Assembly: GCA_964036665.1 (NCBI GenBank)
Contig: OZ038526.1
Span: forward strand, 12,772,001 to 12,836,000
Length of the DNA stretch: 64,000 nt
From: Gordius sp. MW1
Taxonomy: Eukaryota; Nematomorpha; Gordioida; Gordea; Gordiidae
Reading direction: 5' to 3'
Shown here: piece by piece, positions 13,415 through 25,452 of the stretch
Position numbering within the stretch: position 1 is the stretch's first letter
How the letters are laid out: each line of letters opens with the position of its first letter
Position numbers and translations under genes: made by a program
Notes under the pieces: generated by a model
Database searches by the model: none
The model's input: only the letters and a program-made list of their open reading frames with translations
What the model was told of the DNA's origin: nothing

Positions 13415-16400
13415 TAGTTCTCGCATAAAACATCTTTTCGGAAGTCAATCGAGGATAATAGGATTCTCAAATTGGCTTACTTTTATATATTTTTTCATGC
13501 TCTTTTACTTAGAATCGAAAAAAATAAATATTTTTGCCTCAAAATTTTTCACATATTTTTCTTTGAACCGTATTCATCCGATGAAAGTTGTCGTTTTCAG
13601 ACGTGGTTTCTATGATCCGAAGTAAAAATTTATCAGAATCTAAAAACTATTACTTTGAAATCATGATCGCATAGAGCAGTTTTCAAAAATTAAGCACTCA
13701 CGTTGCGATACAACAAACTAATCGCAACAATAAAACGTTGTCTTTTGTCAAAATGATAGTTCTCGCAGCTTAAAACCTCTTTTCGGAAGTCAATCGAGGA
13801 TAATAGGATTCTCAAATTGGCTTACTTTTATATATTTTTTCATGCTCTTTCACATAGAATCGAAAAAAACAAATTTTTTTACCTCAAAATTTTTCACATA
13901 TTTTTCTTTGAACCGTATTCATCCGATGAAAGTTGTCGTTTTCAGACGTGGTTTCTATGATCCCAAGTAAAAATTTATCATAATCTAAAAACTATTACTT
14001 TGAAATCATGATCGCATAGAGCAGTTTTTAAGAATTAAGCACTCACGTTGCGATACAACAAACTAATCGCCACAATAAAACGTTGTCTTTTGTCAAAATG
14101 ATAGTTCTCGCATAAAACATCTTTTCGGAAGTCAATCGAGGATAATAGGATTCTCAAATTGGCTTACTTTTATATATTTTTTCATGCTCTTTTACTTAGA
14201 ATCGAAAAAAATAAATATTTTTGCCTCAAAATTTTTCACATATTTTTCTTTGAACCGTATTCATCCGATGAAAGTTGTCGTTTTCAGACGTGGTTTCTAT
14301 GATCCGAAGTAAAAATTTATCAGAATCTAAAAACTATTACTTTGAAATCATGATCGCATAGAGCAGTTTTCAAAAATTAAGCACTCACGTTGCGATACAA
14401 CAAACTAATCGCAACAATAAAACGTTGTCTTTTGTCAAAATGATAGTTCTCGCAGCTTAAAACCTCTTTTCGGAAGTCAATCGAGGATAATAGGATTCTC
14501 AAATTGGCTTACTTTTATATATTTTTTCATGCTCTTTCACATAGAATCGAAAAAAATAAATATTTTTACCTCAAAATTTTTCACATGATTTTCTTTGAAC
14601 CGTATTCATCCGATGAATGTTCTCGTTTTCAGACGTGGTTTCTATGATCCCAAGTAAAAATTTATCAGAATCTAAAAACTATTACTTTGAAATCATGATC
14701 GCATAGAGCAGTTTTCAAAAATTAAGCACTCACGTTGCGATACAACAAACTAATCGCCCCAATAAAACGTTGTCTTTTGTCAAAATGATAGTTCTCGCAG
14801 CTTAAAACCTCTTTTCGGAAGTCAATCGAGGATAATAGGATTCTCAAATTGGCTTACTTTTATATATTTTTTCATGCTCTTTCACATAGAATCGAAAAAA
14901 ATAAATATTTTTACCTCAAAATTTTTCACATATTTTTCTTTGAACCGTATTCATCCGATGAAAGTTCTCGTTTTCAGACGTGGTTTCTATGATCCCAAGT
15001 AAAAATTTATCAGAATCTAAAAACTATTACTTTGAAATCATGATCGCATAGAGGAGATTTCAAAAATTAAGCACTCACGTTGCGATACAACAAACTAATC
15101 GCCACAATAAAACGTTGTCTTTTGTCAAAATGATAGTTCTCGCATAAAACATCTTTTCGGAAGTCAATCGAGGATAATAGGATTCTCAAATTGGCTTACT
15201 TTTATATATTTTTTCATGCTCTTTTACTTAGAATCGAAAAAAATAAATATTTTTGCCTCAAAATTTTTCACATATTTTTCTTTGAACCGTATTCATCCGA
15301 TGAAAGTTGTCGTTTTCAGACGTGGTTTCTATGATCCAAAGTAAAAATTTATCAGAATCTAAAAACTATTACTTTGAAATCATGATCGCATAGAGCAGTT
15401 TTCAAAAATTAAGCACTCACGTTGCGATACAACAAACTAATCGCAACAATAAAACGTTGTCTTTTGTCAAAATGATAGTTCTCGCAGCTTAAAACCTCTT
15501 TTCGGAAGTCAATCGAGGATAATAGGATTCTCAAATTGGCTTACTTTTATATATTTTTTCATGCTCTTTCACATAGAATCGAAAAAAACAAATTTTTTTA
15601 CCTCAAAATTTTTCACATATTTTTCTTTGAACCGTATTCATCCGATGAAAGTTGTCGTTTTCAGACGTGGTTTCTATGATCCCAAGTAAAAATTTATCAG
15701 AATCTAAAAACTATTACTTTGAAATCATGATCGCATAGAGCAGTTTTCAAAAATTAAGCAATCACGTTGCGATACAATAAACTAATCGCAACAATAAAAC
15801 GTTGTCTTTTGTCAAAATGATAGTTCTCGCAACTTAAAACCTCTTTTCGGAAGTCAATCGAGGATAATAGGATTGTCAAATTGGCTTACTTTTATATATT
15901 TTTTCATGCTCTTTCACATAGAATCGAAAAAAATAAATATTTTTACCTCAAAATTTTTCACATATTTTTCTTTGAACCGTAGTCATCCGATGAAAGTTGT
16001 CGTTTTCAGACGTGGTTTCTATGATCCCAAGTAAAAATTTATCAGAATCTAAAAACTATTACTTTGAAATCATGATCGCATAGAGCAGTTTTTAAGAATT
16101 AAGCACTCACGTTGCGATACAACAAACTAATCGCATTTTTAAAACGTTATCTTTTGTCAAAATGATAGTTCTCGCAGCTTAAAACCTCTTTTCGGAAGTC
16201 AATCGAGGATAATAGGATTCTAAAATTGGCTTACTTTTTTATATTTTTTCATGCTCTTTCACATAGAATCGAAAAAAATAAATATTTTTACCTCAAAATT
16301 TTTCACATATTTTTCTTTGAACCGTATTCATCCGATGAAAGTTGTCGTTTTCAGACGTGGTTTCTATGATCCCAAGTAAAAATTTATCAGAATTTAAAAA

Positions 16401-18572
16401 CTATTACTTTGAAATCATGATCGCATAGAGCAGTTTTTAAAAATTAAGCACTCACGTTGCGATACAACAAACTAATCGCATTTTTAAAACGTTGTCTTCT
16501 GTCAAAATGATAGTTCTCGCAGCTTAAAACCTCTTTTCGGAAGTCAATCGAGGATAATAGGATTTTAAAATTGGCTTAGTTTTTTATATTTTTTCATGCT
16601 CTTTCACATAGAATCGAAAAAAATAAATATTTTTACCTCAAAATTTTTCACATATTTTTCTTTGAACCGTATTCATCCTATCAAAGTTGTCGTTTTCAGA
16701 CGTGGTTTCTATGATCCCAAGTAAAAATTTATCAGAATCTAAAAACTATTACTTTGATATCATGATCGCATAGAGCAGTTTTCAAAAATTAAGCACTCAC
16801 GTTGCGGTACAACAAACTAATCGCAACAATAAAACGTTGTCTTTTGTCAAAATAATAGTTCTCGCAGCTTAAAACCTCTTTTCGGAAGTGAATCGAGGAT
16901 AATAGGATTCTCAAATTGGCTTACTTTTATATATTTTTTCATGCTCTTTCACATAGAATCGAAAAAAATAAATATTTTTACCTCAAAATTTTTCACATAT
17001 TTTTCTTTGAACCGTATTCATCCGATGAAAGTTGTCGTTTTCAGACGTGGTTTCTATGATCTTAAGTAAAAATTTATCAGAGTCTAAAAACTATTACTTG
17101 GAAATCATGATCGCATATAGCAATTTTCAAAAATTAAGAACTCACGTTGCGATACAACAAACTAATCGCAACAATAAAACGTTGTCTTTTGTCAAAATGA
17201 TAGTTCTCGCAGCTTAAAACCTCTTTTCGGACATCAATCGAGGATAATAGGATTCTCAAATTGGCTTACTTTTATATATTTTTTCATGCTCTTTCACATA
17301 GAATCGAAAAAAATAAATAATTTTGCCTCAAAATTTTTCACATATTTTTCTTTGAACCGTTTTCATCCGATGAAAGTTGTCGTTTTCAGACGTGGTTTCT
17401 ATGATCCCAAGTAAAAATTTATCAGAATCTAAAAACTATTACTTTGAAATCATGATCGCATACAGCAGTTTTCAAAAATTAAGCACTCACGTTGCGATAC
17501 AACAAACTAATCGCAACAATAAAACGTTGTCTTTTGTCAAAATGATAGTTCTCGCAGCTTAAAACCTCTTTTCGGAAGTCAATCGAGGATAATAGGATTC
17601 TCAAATGGCTTACTTTTATATATTTTTTCATGCTCTTTCACATAGAATCGAAAAAAATAAATATTTTTGCCTCAAAATTTTTCACATATTTTTCTTTGAA
17701 CCGTATTCATCCGATGAAAGTTGTCGTTTTCAGACGTGGTTTCTATGATCCCAAGTAAAAATTTATCAGAATCTAAAAACTATAACTATGAAATCATGAT
17801 CGCATAGAGCAGTTTTCAAAAATTAAGCACTCACGTTGCGATACAACAAATCGCCACAATAAAACGTTGTCTTTTGTCAAAATGATAGTTCTCGCAGCTT
17901 AAAACCTCTTTTCGGAAGTCAATCGAGGATAATAGGATTCTCAAATTGGCTTACTTTTATATATTTTTTCATGCTCTTTCACAAAGAATCGAAAAAAATA
18001 AATATTTTTACCTCAAAATTTTTCACATATTTTTCTTTGAACCGTATTCATCCGATGAAAGTTCTCGTTTTCAGACGTGGTTTCTATGATCCCAAGTAAA
18101 AATTTATCAGAATCTAAAAACTATTATTTTGAAATCATGATCGCATAGAGCAGTTTTCAAAAATTAAGCACTCACGTTGCGATACAACAAACTAATCGCC
18201 ACAATAAAACGTTGTCTTTTGTCAAAATGATAGTTCTCGCATACAACATCTTTTCGGAAGTCAATCGAGGATAATAGGATTCTCAAATTGGCTTACTTTT
18301 ATATATTTTTTCATGCTCTTTTACTTAGAATTGAAAAAAATAAATATTTTTGCCTCAAAATTTTTCACATATTTTTCTTTGAACCGTTTTCATCCGATGA
18401 AAGTTGTCGTTTTCAGACGTGGTTTCTATGATCCGAAGTAAAAATTTATCAGAATCTAAAAACTATTACTTTGAAATCATGATCGCATAGAGCAGTTTTC
18501 AAAAATTAAGCACTCACGTTGCGATACAACAAACTAATCGCAACAATAAAACGTTGTCTTTTGTCAAAATGA
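13415..18572 (+). repeat. Mosaic satellite segment, no long HOR register
   Basis: Fifteen monomers of mixed type. A derived A' unit (GCATAAAACATC together with TTTTTGCCTC and usually GATCCGAAG) occurs at 13415, 14102 and 15134, spaced 687 and 1032 bp. From 16166 to 17885 the run carries several changes: TCCTATCAAAG, AAGTGAATCGAGG, GATCTTAAG with AGAGTCTAAAAAC, and GGACATCAATCG. A similar run reappears at 22.4-23.1, 24.1-24.8, 30.3-31.3 and 31.6-32.7 kb, so this cassette was copied to several places. Short open frames at 17032 and 17377 arise only because point changes removed stops. No gene is inferred. Confidence 0.85.
13702..13728. other. Conserved dyad in the monomer (8-bp arms, 11-nt loop)
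   Basis: GTTGCGAT (13702-13709) and ATCGCAAC (13721-13728) are perfect inverted repeats separated by ACAACAAACTA. This example is the unit at 13757's predecessor, and the dyad is present in every monomer with the AACAAT box. In GCGGTAC variants the right arm is still ATCGCAAC, leaving a pairing that a G.T wobble could tolerate. Variants ending ATCGCCAC or ATCGCATT lose part of the stem. Whether it forms a hairpin or serves as a protein-binding dyad cannot be told from sequence. Confidence 0.6.
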
Positions 18573-20294
18573 TAGTTCTCGCAGCTTAAAACCTCTATTC
18601 GGAAGTCAATCGAGGATAATAGGATTCTCAAATTGGCTTACTTTTATATATTTTTTCATGCTCTTTCACATAGAATCGAAAAAAATAAATATTTATACCT
18701 CAAAATTTTTCACATGATTTTCTTTGAACCGTATTCATCCGATGAATGTTCTCGTTTTCAGACGTGGTTTCTATGGTCCCAAGTAAAAATTTATCAGAAT
18801 CTAAAAACTATTACTTTGAAATCATGATCGCATAGAGCAGTTTTCAAAAATTAAGCACTCACGTTGCGATACAACAAACTAATCGCCACAATAAAACGTT
18901 GTCTTTTGTCAAAATGATAGTTCTCGCAGCTTAAAACCTCTTTTCGGAAGTCAATCGAGGATAATAGGATTCTCAAATTGGCTTACTTTTATATATTTTT
19001 TCATGCTCTTTCACAAAGAATTGAAAAAAATAAATATTTTTACCTCAAAATTTTTCACATATTTTTCTTTGAACCGTATTCATCCGATGAAAGTTCTCGT
19101 TTTCAGACGTGGTTTCTATGATCCCAAGTAAAAATTTATCAGAATCTAAAAACTATTATTTTGAAATCATGATCGCATAGAGCAGTTTTCAAAAATTAAG
19201 CACTCACGTTGCGATACAACAAACTAATCGCCACAATAAGACGTTGTCTTTTGTCAAAATGATAGTTCTCGCATACAACATCTTTTCGGAAGTCAATCGA
19301 GGATAATAGGATTCTCAAATTGGCTTACTTTTATATATTTTTTCATGCTCTTTTACTTAGAATCGAAAAAAATAAATATTTTTGCCTCAAAATTTTTCAC
19401 ATATTTTTCTTTGAACCGTATTCATCCGATGAAAGTTGTCGTTTTCAGACGTGGTTTCTATGATCCGAAGTAAAAATTTATCAGAATCTAAAAACTATTA
19501 CTTTGAAATCATGATCGCATAGAGCAGTTTTCAAAAATTAAGCACTCACGTTGCGATACAACAAACTAATCGCAACAATAAAACGTTGTCTTTTGTCAAA
19601 ATGATAGTTCTCGCAGCTTAAAACCTCTTTTCGGAAGTCAATCGAGGATAATAGGATTCTTAAATTGGCTTATTTTTATATATTTTTTCATGCTCTTTCA
19701 CATAGAATCGAAAAAAACAAATTTTTTTACCTCAAAATTTTTCACATATTTTTCTTTGAACCGTATTCATCCGATGAAAGTTGTCGTTTTCAGACGTGGT
19801 TTCTATGATCCCAAGTAAAAATTTATCAGAATCTAAAAACTATTACTTTGAAATCATGATCGCATAGAGCAGTTTTCAAAAATTAAGCAATCACGTTCCG
19901 ATACAATAAACTAATCGCAACAATAAAACGTTGTCTTTTGTCAAAATGATAGTTCTCGCAGCTTAAAACCTCTTTTCGGAAGTCAATCGAGGATAATAGG
20001 ATTGTCAAATTGGCTTACTTTAATATATTTTTTCATGCTCTTTCACATAGAATCGAAAAAAATAAATATTTTTACCTCAAAATTTTTCACATATTTTTCT
20101 TTGAACCGTATTCATCCGATGAAAGTTGTCGTTTTCAGACGTGGTTTCTATGATCCCAAGTAAAAATTTATCAGAATCTAAAAACTATTACTTTGAAATC
20201 ATGATCGCATAGAGCAGTTTTTAAAAATTAAGCACTCACGTTGCGGTACAACAAACTAATCGCAACAATAAAACGTTGTCTTTTGTCAAAATAA
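18573..20294 (+). repeat. Five-monomer tandem duplication, copy 1 (1722 bp)
   Basis: Monomers start at 18573, 18918, 19263, 19605 and 19950. Private markers are ATATTTATACCTC with TATGGTCCC in the first unit, CACAAAGAATTGAAA in the second, GCATACAACATC with AATAAGACG in the third, and CTTAAATTGGC with CAATCACGTTCCGATAC in the fourth. All recur 1722 bp downstream. The copies part near 20220, inside the fifth unit, where this copy switches to GCGGTAC plus AACAAT. The ATG frame at 18633-18827 is an accident shared by both copies. Confidence 0.88.
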
Positions 20295-22016
20295 TAGTTC
20301 TCGCAGCTTAAAACCTCTTTTCGGAAGTCAATCGAGGATAATAGGATTCTCAAATTGGCTTACTTTTATATATTTTTTCATGCTCTTTCACATAGAATCG
20401 AAAAAAATAAATATTTATACCTCAAAATTTTTCACATGATTTTCTTTGAACCGTATTCATCCGATGAATGTTCTCGTTTTCAGACGTGGTTTCTATGGTC
20501 CCAAGTAAAAATTTATCAGAATCTAAAAACTATTACTTTGAAATCATGATCGCATAGAGCAGTTTTCAAAAATTAAGCACTCACGTTGCGATACAACAAA
20601 CTAATCGCCACAATAAAACGTTGTCTTTTGTCAAAATGATAGTTCTCGCAGCTTAAAACCTCTTTTCGGAAGTCAATCGAGGATAATAGGATTCTCAAAT
20701 TGGCTTACTTTTATATATTTTTTCATGCTCTTTCACAAAGAATTGAAAAAAATAAATATTTTTACCTCAAAATTTTTCACATATTTTTCTTTGAACCGTA
20801 TTCATCCGATGAAAGTTCTCGTTTTCAGACGTGGTTTCTATGATCCCAAGTAAAAATTTATCAGAATCTAAAAACTATTATTTTGAAATCATGATCGCAT
20901 AGAGCAGTTTTCAAAAATTAAGCACTCACGTTGCGATACAACAAACTAATCGCCACAATAAGACGTTGTCTTTTGTCAAAATGATAGTTCTCGCATACAA
21001 CATCTTTTCGGAAGTCAATCGAGGATAATAGGATTCTCAAATTGGCTTACTTTTATATATTTTTTCATGCTCTTTTACTTAGAATCGAAAAAAATAAATA
21101 TTTTTGCCTCAAAATTTTTCACATATTTTTCTTTGAACCGTATTCATCCGATGAAAGTTGTCGTTTTCAGACGTGGTTTCTATGATCCGAAGTAAAAATT
21201 TATCAGAATCTAAAAACTATTACTTTGAAATCATGATCGCATAGAGCAGTTTTCAAAAATTAAGCACTCACGTTGCGATACAACAAACTAATCGCAACAA
21301 TAAAACGTTGTCTTTTGTCAAAATGATAGTTCTCGCAGCTTAAAACCTCTTTTCGGAAGTCAATCGAGGATAATAGGATTCTTAAATTGGCTTATTTTTA
21401 TATATTTTTTCATGCTCTTTCACATAGAATCGAAAAAAACAAATTTTTTTACCTCAAAATTTTTCACATATTTTTCTTTGAACCGTATTCATCCGATGAA
21501 AGTTGTCGTTTTCAGACGTGGTTTCTATGATCCCAAGTAAAAATTTATCAGAATCTAAAAACTATTACTTTGAAATCATGATCGCATAGAGCAGTTTTCA
21601 AAAATTAAGCAATCACGTTCCGATACAATAAACTAATCGCAACAATAAAACGTTGTCTTTTGTCAAAATGATAGTTCTCGCAGCTTAAAACCTCTTTTCG
21701 GAAGTCAATCGAGGATAATAGGATTGTCAAATTGGCTTACTTTAATATATTTTTTCATGCTCTTTCACATAGAATCGAAAAAAATAAATATTTTTACCTC
21801 AAAATTTTTCACATATTTTTCTTTGAACCGTATTCATCCGATGAAAGTTGTCGTTTTCAGACGTGGTTTCTATGATCCCAAGTAAAAATTTATCAGAATC
21901 TAAAAACTATTACTTTGAAATCATGATCGCATAGAGCAGTTTTTAAGAATTAAGCACTCACGTTGCGATACAACAAACTAAGCGCATTTTTAAAACGTTA
22001 TCTTTTGTCAAAATGA
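20295..22016 (+). repeat. Five-monomer tandem duplication, copy 2 (1722 bp)
   Basis: This copy begins directly after copy 1 and carries the same rare changes at an offset of exactly 1722 bp (monomers at 20295, 20640, 20985, 21327 and 21672). The last unit ends with TTTTTAAGAATT and box CATTTTT plus AAAACGTTATC, unlike its partner. One edge of the duplication, or a later conversion tract, therefore lies inside that unit. Near identity over about 1.65 kb indicates a recent event. Confidence 0.88.
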
Positions 22017-23734
22017 TAGTTCTCGCAGCTTAAAACCTCTTTTCGGAAGTCAATCGAGGATAATAGGATTCTAAAATTGGCTTACCTTTTTATATTTTTT
22101 CATGCTCTTTCACATAGAATCGAAAAAAATAAATATTTTTACCTCAAAAATTTTCACATATTTTTCTTTGAACCGTATTCATCCGATGAAAGTTGTCGTT
22201 TTCAAACGTGGTTTCTATGATCCCAAGTAAAAATTTATCAGAATCTAAAAACTATTACTTTGATATCATGATCGCATAGAGCAGTTTTTAAAAATTAAGC
22301 ACTCACGTTGCGGTACAACAAACTAATCGCAACAATAAAACGTTGTCTTTTGTCAAAATAATAGTTCTCGCAGCTTAAAACCTCTTTTCGGAAGTCAATC
22401 GAGGATAATAGGATTCTCAAATTGGCTTACTTTTATATATTTTTTCATGCTCTTTCACATTAAATCGAAAAAAATAAATATTTTTACCTCAAAATTTTTC
22501 ACATATTTTTCTTTGAACCGTATTCATCCGATGAAAGTTGTCGTTTTCAGACGTGGTTTCTATGATCCCAAGTAAAAATTTATCAGAGTCTAAAAACTAT
22601 TACTTGGAAATCATGATCGCATAGAGCAATTTTCAAAAATTAAGAACTCACGTTGCGATACAACAAACTAATCGCAACAATAAAACGTTGTCTTTTGTCA
22701 AAATGATAGTTCTCGCAATTAAAAACCTCTTTTCGGACATCAATCGAGGATAATAGGATTCTCAAATTGGCTTACTTTTGTATATTTTTTCATGCTCTTT
22801 CACATAGAATCGAAAAAAATAAATAATTTTGCCTCAAAATTTTTCATATATTTTTCTTTGAACCGTTTTCATCCGATGAAAGTTGTCGTTTTCAGACGTG
22901 GTTTCTATGATCCCAAGTAAAAATTTATCAGAATCTAAAAACTATTACTTTGAAATCATGATCGCATAGAGCAGTTTTCAAAAATTAAGCACTCACGTTG
23001 CGATACAACAAACTAATCGCAACAATAAAACGTTGTCTTTTGTCAAAATGATAGTTCTCGCAGCTTAAAACCTCTTTTCGGAAGTCAATCGAGGATAATA
23101 GGATTCTCAAATGGCTTACTTTTATATATTTTTTCATGCTCTTTCACATAGAATCGAAAAAAATAAATATTTTTGCCTCAAAATTTTTCACATATTTTTC
23201 TTTGAACCGTATTCATCCGATGAAAGTTGTCGTTTTCAGACGTGGTTTCTATGATCCCAAGTAAAAATTTATCAGAATCTAAAAACTATAACTATGAAAT
23301 CATGATCGCATAGAGCAGTTTTCAAAAATTAAGCACTCACGTTGCGATACAACAAATCGCCACAATAAAACGTTGTCTTTTGTCAAATGATAGTTCTCGC
23401 AGCTTAAAACCTCTTTTCGGAAGTCAATCGAGGATAATAGGATTCTCAATTGGCTTACTTTTATATATTTTTTCATGCTCTTTCACATAAAATCGAAAAA
23501 AATAAATATTTTTACCTCAAAATTTTTCAAATATATTTCTTTGAACCGTATTCATCCGATGAAAGTTGTCGTTTTCAGACGTGGTTTCTATGATCCCAAG
23601 TAAAAATTTATCAGAATGTAAAAACTATTACTTTGAAATCATGATCGCATAGAGCAGTTTTTAAGAATTAAGCACTCACGTTGCGATACAACAAACTAAG
23701 CGCATTTTTAAAACGTTATCTTTTGTCAAAATGA
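22017..23734 (+). repeat. Five-monomer tandem duplication, copy 1 (1718 bp)
   Basis: Units at 22017, 22362, 22707, 23052 and 23391. Private markers are GGCTTACCTTTTT and TTTTCAAACGTGG in the first, CACATTAAATCG with AGAGTCTAAAAAC in the second, CTCGCAATTAAAAACC with TTCATATATTT in the third, TATAACTATGAAATC with a shortened CAACAAATCGCC in the fourth (339 bp), and TTCTCAATTGG with TTTTTCAAATATA in the fifth. Each recurs 1718 bp downstream. Confidence 0.88.
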
Positions 23735-25452
23735 TAGTTCTCGCAGCTTAAAACCTCTTTTCGGAAGTCAATCGAGGATAATAGGATTCTAAAATTGGCT
23801 TACCTTTTTATATTTTTTCATGCTCTTTCACATAGAATCGAAAAAAATAAATATTTTTACCTCAAAAATTTTCACATATTTTTCTTTGAACCGTATTCAT
23901 CCGATGAAAGTTGTCGTTTTCAAACGTGGTTTCTATGATCCCAAGTAAAAATTTATCAGAATCTAAAAACTATTACTTTGATATCATGATCGCATAGAGC
24001 AGTTTTTAAAAATTAAGCACTCACGTTGCGGTACAACAAACTAATCGCAACAATAAAACGTTGTCTTTTGTCAAAATAATAGTTCTCGCAGCTTAAAACC
24101 TCTTTTCGGAAGTCAATCGAGGATAATAGGATTCTCAAATTGGCTTACTTTTATATATTTTTTCATGCTCTTTCACATTAAATCGAAAAAAATAAATATT
24201 TTTACCTCAAAATTTTTCACATATTTTTCTTTGAACCGTATTCATCCGATGAAAGTTGTCGTTTTCAGACGTGGTTTCTATGATCCCAAGTAAAAATTTA
24301 TCAGAGTCTAAAAACTATTACTTGGAAATCATGATCGCATAGAGCAATTTTCAAAAATTAAGAACTCACGTTGCGATACAACAAACTAATCGCAACAATA
24401 AAACGTTGTCTTTTGTCAAAATGATAGTTCTCGCAATTAAAAACCTCTTTTCGGACATCAATCGAGGATAATAGGATTCTCAAATTGGCTTACTTTTGTA
24501 TATTTTTTCATGCTCTTTCACATAGAATCGAAAAAAATAAATAATTTTGCCTCAAAATTTTTCATATATTTTTCTTTGAACCGTTTTCATCCGATGAAAG
24601 TTGTCGTTTTCAGACGTGGTTTCTATGATCCCAAGTAAAAATTTATCAGAATCTAAAAACTATTACTTTGAAATCATGATCGCATAGAGCAGTTTTCAAA
24701 AATTAAGCACTCACGTTGCGATACAACAAACTAATCGCAACAATAAAACGTTGTCTTTTGTCAAAATGATAGTTCTCGCAGCTTAAAACCTCTTTTCGGA
24801 AGTCAATCGAGGATAATAGGATTCTCAAATGGCTTACTTTTATATATTTTTTCATGCTCTTTCACATAGAATCGAAAAAAATAAATATTTTTGCCTCAAA
24901 ATTTTTCACATATTTTTCTTTGAACCGTATTCATCCGATGAAAGTTGTCGTTTTCAGACGTGGTTTCTATGATCCCAAGTAAAAATTTATCAGAATCTAA
25001 AAACTATAACTATGAAATCATGATCGCATAGAGCAGTTTTCAAAAATTAAGCACTCACGTTGCGATACAACAAATCGCCACAATAAAACGTTGTCTTTTG
25101 TCAAATGATAGTTCTCGCAGCTTAAAACCTCTTTTCGGAAGTCAATCGAGGATAATAGGATTCTCAATTGGCTTACTTTTATATATTTTTTCATGCTCTT
25201 TCACATAAAATCGAAAAAAATAAATATTTTTACCTCAAAATTTTTCAAATATATTTCTTTGAACCGTATTCATCCGATGAAAGTTGTCGTTTTCAGACGT
25301 GGTTTCTATGATCCCAAGTAAAAATTTATCAGAATTTAAAAACTATTACTTTGAAATCATGATCGCATAGAGCAGTTTTTAAAAATTAAGCACTCACGTT
25401 GCGATACAACAAACTAATCGCATTTTTAAAACGTTGTCTTTTGTCAAAATGA
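23735..25452 (+). repeat. Five-monomer tandem duplication, copy 2 (1718 bp)
   Basis: Units at 23735, 24080, 24425, 24770 and 25109 repeat the private markers of the preceding block at a constant offset of 1718 bp, including the shortened units of 339 and 344 bp. In the last unit the second halves differ: GAATGTAAAAAC with TTTTTAAGAATT in copy 1, GAATTTAAAAAC with TTTTTAAAAATT here. The exchange point or a conversion edge lies there. Confidence 0.88.

Noticed and set aside
17032-17562. Open frames of 61 codons at 17032 and 17377 (and a twin at 32499)
   Set aside because: They are the ordinary monomer with a stop removed: AGTCTAAAAACT or TAG-lacking GCATATAGC / GCATACAGC variants. They start at TTG rather than ATG, neighbouring units are closed in the same frame, and nothing suggests selection on protein.
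18633-20549. Twin 64-codon ATG frames at 18633 and 20355
   Set aside because: Both lie in copies of the same 1722-bp duplication and depend on the TATACC and GGTCCC variants. Composition follows the satellite; no domain is recognisable.
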